The notes beneath the pieces were generated by a model that was not told where the DNA came from, did not search any database, and saw only the letters and a program-made list of their open reading frames with translations. The translations under genes were made by a program, and so were the position numbers. This document shows positions 4,982 to 7,070 of a stretch of 7,070 nucleotides of DNA, piece after piece. Origin of the DNA: Dehalococcoidia bacterium (GTDB taxonomy: Bacteria; Chloroflexota; Dehalococcoidia; GIF9; AB-539-J10); the NCBI GenBank assembly GCA_004375885.1, contig SOJG01000090.1, positions 1 to 7,070 of the forward strand, in the 5' to 3' direction. Each line of letters opens with the position of its first letter. The first letter of the stretch is position 1.

Positions 4982-6289
4982 ATGAGCGTGGCTATAATCA
5001 TTGTCATTTTCATCGTGGCTCTATTCGTGGCAATTTATCTTCACGAATTGGGGCACTTCATCGCCGCTAAGCGTGCCGGAGTGAAGGTGGAAGAGTTCGG
5101 CATAGGCCTTCCCCCACGACTTTTTGGTATTAAACGAGGCGAGACAATATACTCAGTTAATGCCATACCTGTGGGAGCATTTGTTAAGGCTGCTGGAGAA
5201 AATGACCCCACAGTACCCCGGAGCCTGGCTGGCAAAGGACCGTGGACCAGGTTAGGAATCTATGTTGCCGGTCCGCTGGTCAACATCTTTCTGGCCTTTG
5301 TTCTCCTCAGTGCTTTCCTTGCGCTACCCGTAGCTACGGTTGCCGGCAATGGACTCATGGTGCATTCTGTAGTGGAGAATTCTCCTGCGCACGAAGCAGG
5401 CATTGCAGCCGGGGACATAGTTATGGAAGTAGATGGGCAGCCTATTCGTAGTTGGGGGGACGTGCAGAGTATAGTAAATTCAGTCGAAGAGGGCGCACAA
5501 ATAACTTTGCTTCGGCTGAGAAATGGGCAAGAAAAGGAAGTCACCTTGAAGCCCGAACTCGACCCAGAATCGCAGCAGCGCAAAATCGGCGTCTGGCTTT
5601 GGTGGAATATTGTGAGCAACGTGGGGGAAAGCTCGCCAGCGTACGAAATCGTCAGACCCGGTGATACGATCCTGAGCATCAATGAACAGGGTGTATACAA
5701 CGATGAGAGTATGTCCAATGCCCTGCGTTCCGTTGAGGAAGGTGAAGAAATAAACGTGGCCTTGCTCAGAGAGGGGAAAGAGACTCTGGTCTCTTTGACC
5801 AATGTCGGCTACGAAACATTGCCTGGCGTGGAGCTGCGATGGGTAGATGGGACACACATCGAACAAGAGCGACTTCCTGTGTGGAAGGCAGCCTATTTGG
5901 GAGCTAGGTATATCATTTATATGCCTGTGCTCATGATAAGGGCTATCCCTTTGATCATAGAATCTCCCGATCTAGCATTGGTTGGGCCAATAGGGGCTGG
6001 CCAGTTAACGGTAGAGGCAGTGCGCTCCTATGGCTTCAGCAACATACTATTTATGGCTAGCATAATTAGCCTGGGCATCGGCATATTTAATCTCTTCCCC
6101 ATCCCACCTCTAGATGGCGGAGGAATGCTGGTGGCGTTCATTGAAGGGTGCAGGCATGGGAAACGGCTATCGCCTCGGACAGTGCGCTTAGCCCATACTG
6201 TCGGTACTGTCTTTTTAATCGCACTTATGGTCTTAGTAACCTTTAGTGATGTCTTCCGTCTAATTAGCGGTGAGGGTTTTGGACTATGA
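4982..6289 (+). CDS. rseP: RseP-family site-2 intramembrane zinc metalloprotease with two PDZ domains
   Basis: Membrane protease of the S2P family that cleaves transmembrane segments, classically those of anti-sigma factors or remnant signal peptides. Helix 1 (about 3-20) runs into the zinc motif HELGH at 21-25. The third zinc ligand sits in NLFPIPPLDGGG at 370-381 (D378). GPWTRLGIYVAGPLVNIFLA at 86-105 is the conserved second-helix region. Two PDZ-like domains follow, about 125-190 (SPAHEAGIAAGDIVMEVDGQ) and about 205-272 (SSPAYEIVRPGDTILSINEQ), giving 435 aa, near the E. coli length of about 450. GPIGAG (335-340) precedes the C-terminal helices. No anti-sigma or sigma factor gene lies nearby, so the substrate is unknown. 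The position between dxr and ispG is a conserved arrangement. The stop overlaps the ispG start by 4 nt. Confidence 0.95.
   Translation: MSVAIIIVIFIVALFVAIYLHELGHFIAAKRAGVKVEEFGIGLPPRLFGIKRGETIYSVNAIPVGAFVKAAGENDPTVPRSLAGKGPWTRLGIYVAGPLVNIFLAFVLLSAFLALPVATVAGNGLMVHSVVENSPAHEAGIAAGDIVMEVDGQPIRSWGDVQSIVNSVEEGAQITLLRLRNGQEKEVTLKPELDPESQQRKIGVWLWWNIVSNVGESSPAYEIVRPGDTILSINEQGVYNDESMSNALRSVEEGEEINVALLREGKETLVSLTNVGYETLPGVELRWVDGTHIEQERLPVWKAAYLGARYIIYMPVLMIRAIPLIIESPDLALVGPIGAGQLTVEAVRSYGFSNILFMASIISLGIGIFNLFPIPPLDGGGMLVAFIEGCRHGKRLSPRTVRLAHTVGTVFLIALMVLVTFSDVFRLISGEGFGL
6272..6276 (+). promoter_or_regulatory. Ribosome binding site of ispG inside rseP
   Basis: GAGGG ends 9 nt before ATG 6286. It supports that start, together with the ATGA overlap with rseP. 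Confidence 0.5.
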
Positions 6290-7070
6290 CGCGTCGAACC
6301 TCCACACCATTGAGAATTGGCGAAGTAACCATTGGTGGCGATGCTCCCATTGTGGTACAGTCCATGACCAAGACTGATACCCTCGATATTCCCGCTACTG
6401 TAAACCAGATTAAGGAATTAGAGGATTGCGGCTGTGAGATTGTGCGTGTGGCAGTCCGGGACAAGGAAGCGGCTGAAAGCATAGTCACCATAAAGCGAAG
6501 TGTTTCACTACCTCTTATCGCTGATATACATTTTGACTACCGCCTAGCTTTGGCTTCGCTGCAGGCTGGTGTTGACGGGGTCCGCCTCAATCCTGGCAAC
6601 ATAGGAGATGAAGAACAGATTGCCAGGGTAGTAGCTGCTGCTAAAGAAAAGGGGGTGCCTATCCGTATTGGGGTAAATGCTGGCAGTCTACCTCCCAATT
6701 TTCAGCCCAAGGCTCCGCTGGCTGAGCGCATGGTCAACATGGCATTAGAACAGATAAGGCTCATGGAAAACTTAAGCTTCGATTTAATCGAGGTCTCCCT
6801 TAAGGCCTTTGATGTTCCCATCACCATCCAGGCTCATCAATTGATTGCGGATAAAATGCCCTATCCACTACATCTGGGCATCACGGAGGCTGGGCTTCCC
6901 CGGACCGGAGCCGTACGTAGCGCTATCGGCATAGGCATACTGCTGTATCAGGGCATCGGGGACACCATACGCGTTTCCCTCAGCGCTCATCCCTGTGAGG
7001 AGGTATTCGTGGCCTACGAAATCCTGAGAAGCCTGGGGCTTCGCCAGCGAGGTCCAACACTAGTGAGCTG
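6286..7070 (+). CDS. ispG: 4-hydroxy-3-methylbut-2-en-1-yl diphosphate synthase, 3' truncated by window
   Basis: Penultimate MEP-pathway enzyme: a 4Fe-4S protein that reductively opens MEcPP to HMBPP. 261 codons are present, starting MTRRTSTPLRIGEVTIGGDA, out of a usual 350-410. Family motifs in the N-terminal TIM barrel are PIVVQSMTKTDT (21-32), PLIADIHFDYRLAL (76-89), RLNPGNIG (100-107), IRIGVNAGSL (126-135), HLGITEAG (196-203) and QGIGDTIRVSLSAHPCEEV (222-240). The segment VSLKAFDV (170-177) carries F175 where most homologues have Ser (SLKASD). The final bases give VS followed by TG, exactly where the first cluster cysteine of the family's SCPTCGR motif is expected. Truncation is caused by the window end, not by a mutation. 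It shares the pathway with dxr upstream and is coupled to rseP by ATGA. Confidence 0.97.
   Translation, partial: MTRRTSTPLRIGEVTIGGDAPIVVQSMTKTDTLDIPATVNQIKELEDCGCEIVRVAVRDKEAAESIVTIKRSVSLPLIADIHFDYRLALASLQAGVDGVRLNPGNIGDEEQIARVVAAAKEKGVPIRIGVNAGSLPPNFQPKAPLAERMVNMALEQIRLMENLSFDLIEVSLKAFDVPITIQAHQLIADKMPYPLHLGITEAGLPRTGAVRSAIGIGILLYQGIGDTIRVSLSAHPCEEVFVAYEILRSLGLRQRGPTLVS

Noticed and set aside
5260..5802. Minus-strand open frame of 180 codons opposite rseP
   Set aside because: It lies entirely within the well-conserved rseP gene, is Ser/Thr-rich in the way antisense frames often are, and has no recognisable domain.
1..7070. CRISPR array, insertion sequence, phage or defence genes
   Set aside because: No regularly spaced repeats, transposase motifs or terminal inverted repeats were seen; the window is filled by housekeeping genes.

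Overview
The window reads as a conserved bacterial housekeeping locus, most likely from Chloroflexota and probably close to Dehalococcoidia. That placement is an inference. It rests on the short EF-Ts (169 aa), the gene order frr - cdsA - dxr - rseP - ispG downstream of rpsB-tsf, tRNAs without encoded CCA, and a base composition near 50% GC. No mobile element, CRISPR array, phage gene or defence system is visible.

Layout. On the minus strand at the left edge lies a tRNA cluster transcribed leftward: tRNA-Thr(UGU), then tRNA-Tyr(GUA), then the first 15 nt of what looks like a third tRNA, cut by the window edge. A near-consensus sigma70-type promoter (TTGACA, 17 nt, TATACT) drives this cluster. 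Back to back with it, on the plus strand, begins a long gene train: rpsB (S2), tsf (EF-Ts), frr (ribosome recycling factor), a small four-helix membrane protein of unknown function, cdsA (CDP-diacylglycerol synthase), dxr and ispG (first committed and penultimate MEP-pathway steps), with rseP (site-2 intramembrane protease) between dxr and ispG. ispG runs off the right edge inside the codon expected to be the first iron-sulfur cysteine.

How the genes work together. The left part supplies translation factors: a 30S protein, EF-Tu nucleotide exchange and ribosome recycling. The right part supplies envelope precursors, with CDP-diacylglycerol for phospholipids and isopentenyl precursors from the MEP pathway, plus a membrane protease. 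rpsB/tsf and rseP/ispG overlap by 4 nt and cdsA/dxr by 13 nt. tsf/frr and dxr/rseP are separated by 3 nt. Translational coupling is therefore likely.

What is unusual. In many bacteria the order is rpsB-tsf-pyrH-frr-uppS-cdsA-dxr-rseP. Here pyrH is absent between tsf and frr, and the uppS slot holds the unknown membrane protein, flanked by non-coding stretches of 171 and 126 bp. The left stretch holds a possible 18-codon ORF with a strong ribosome binding site and two hairpins. The right stretch ends in an extended -10 motif placed so that cdsA would be made from a leaderless transcript. The tRNA-Thr has an apparent extra nucleotide in its T stem. These are modest anomalies in an otherwise ordinary region; I do not see a new multi-gene system.
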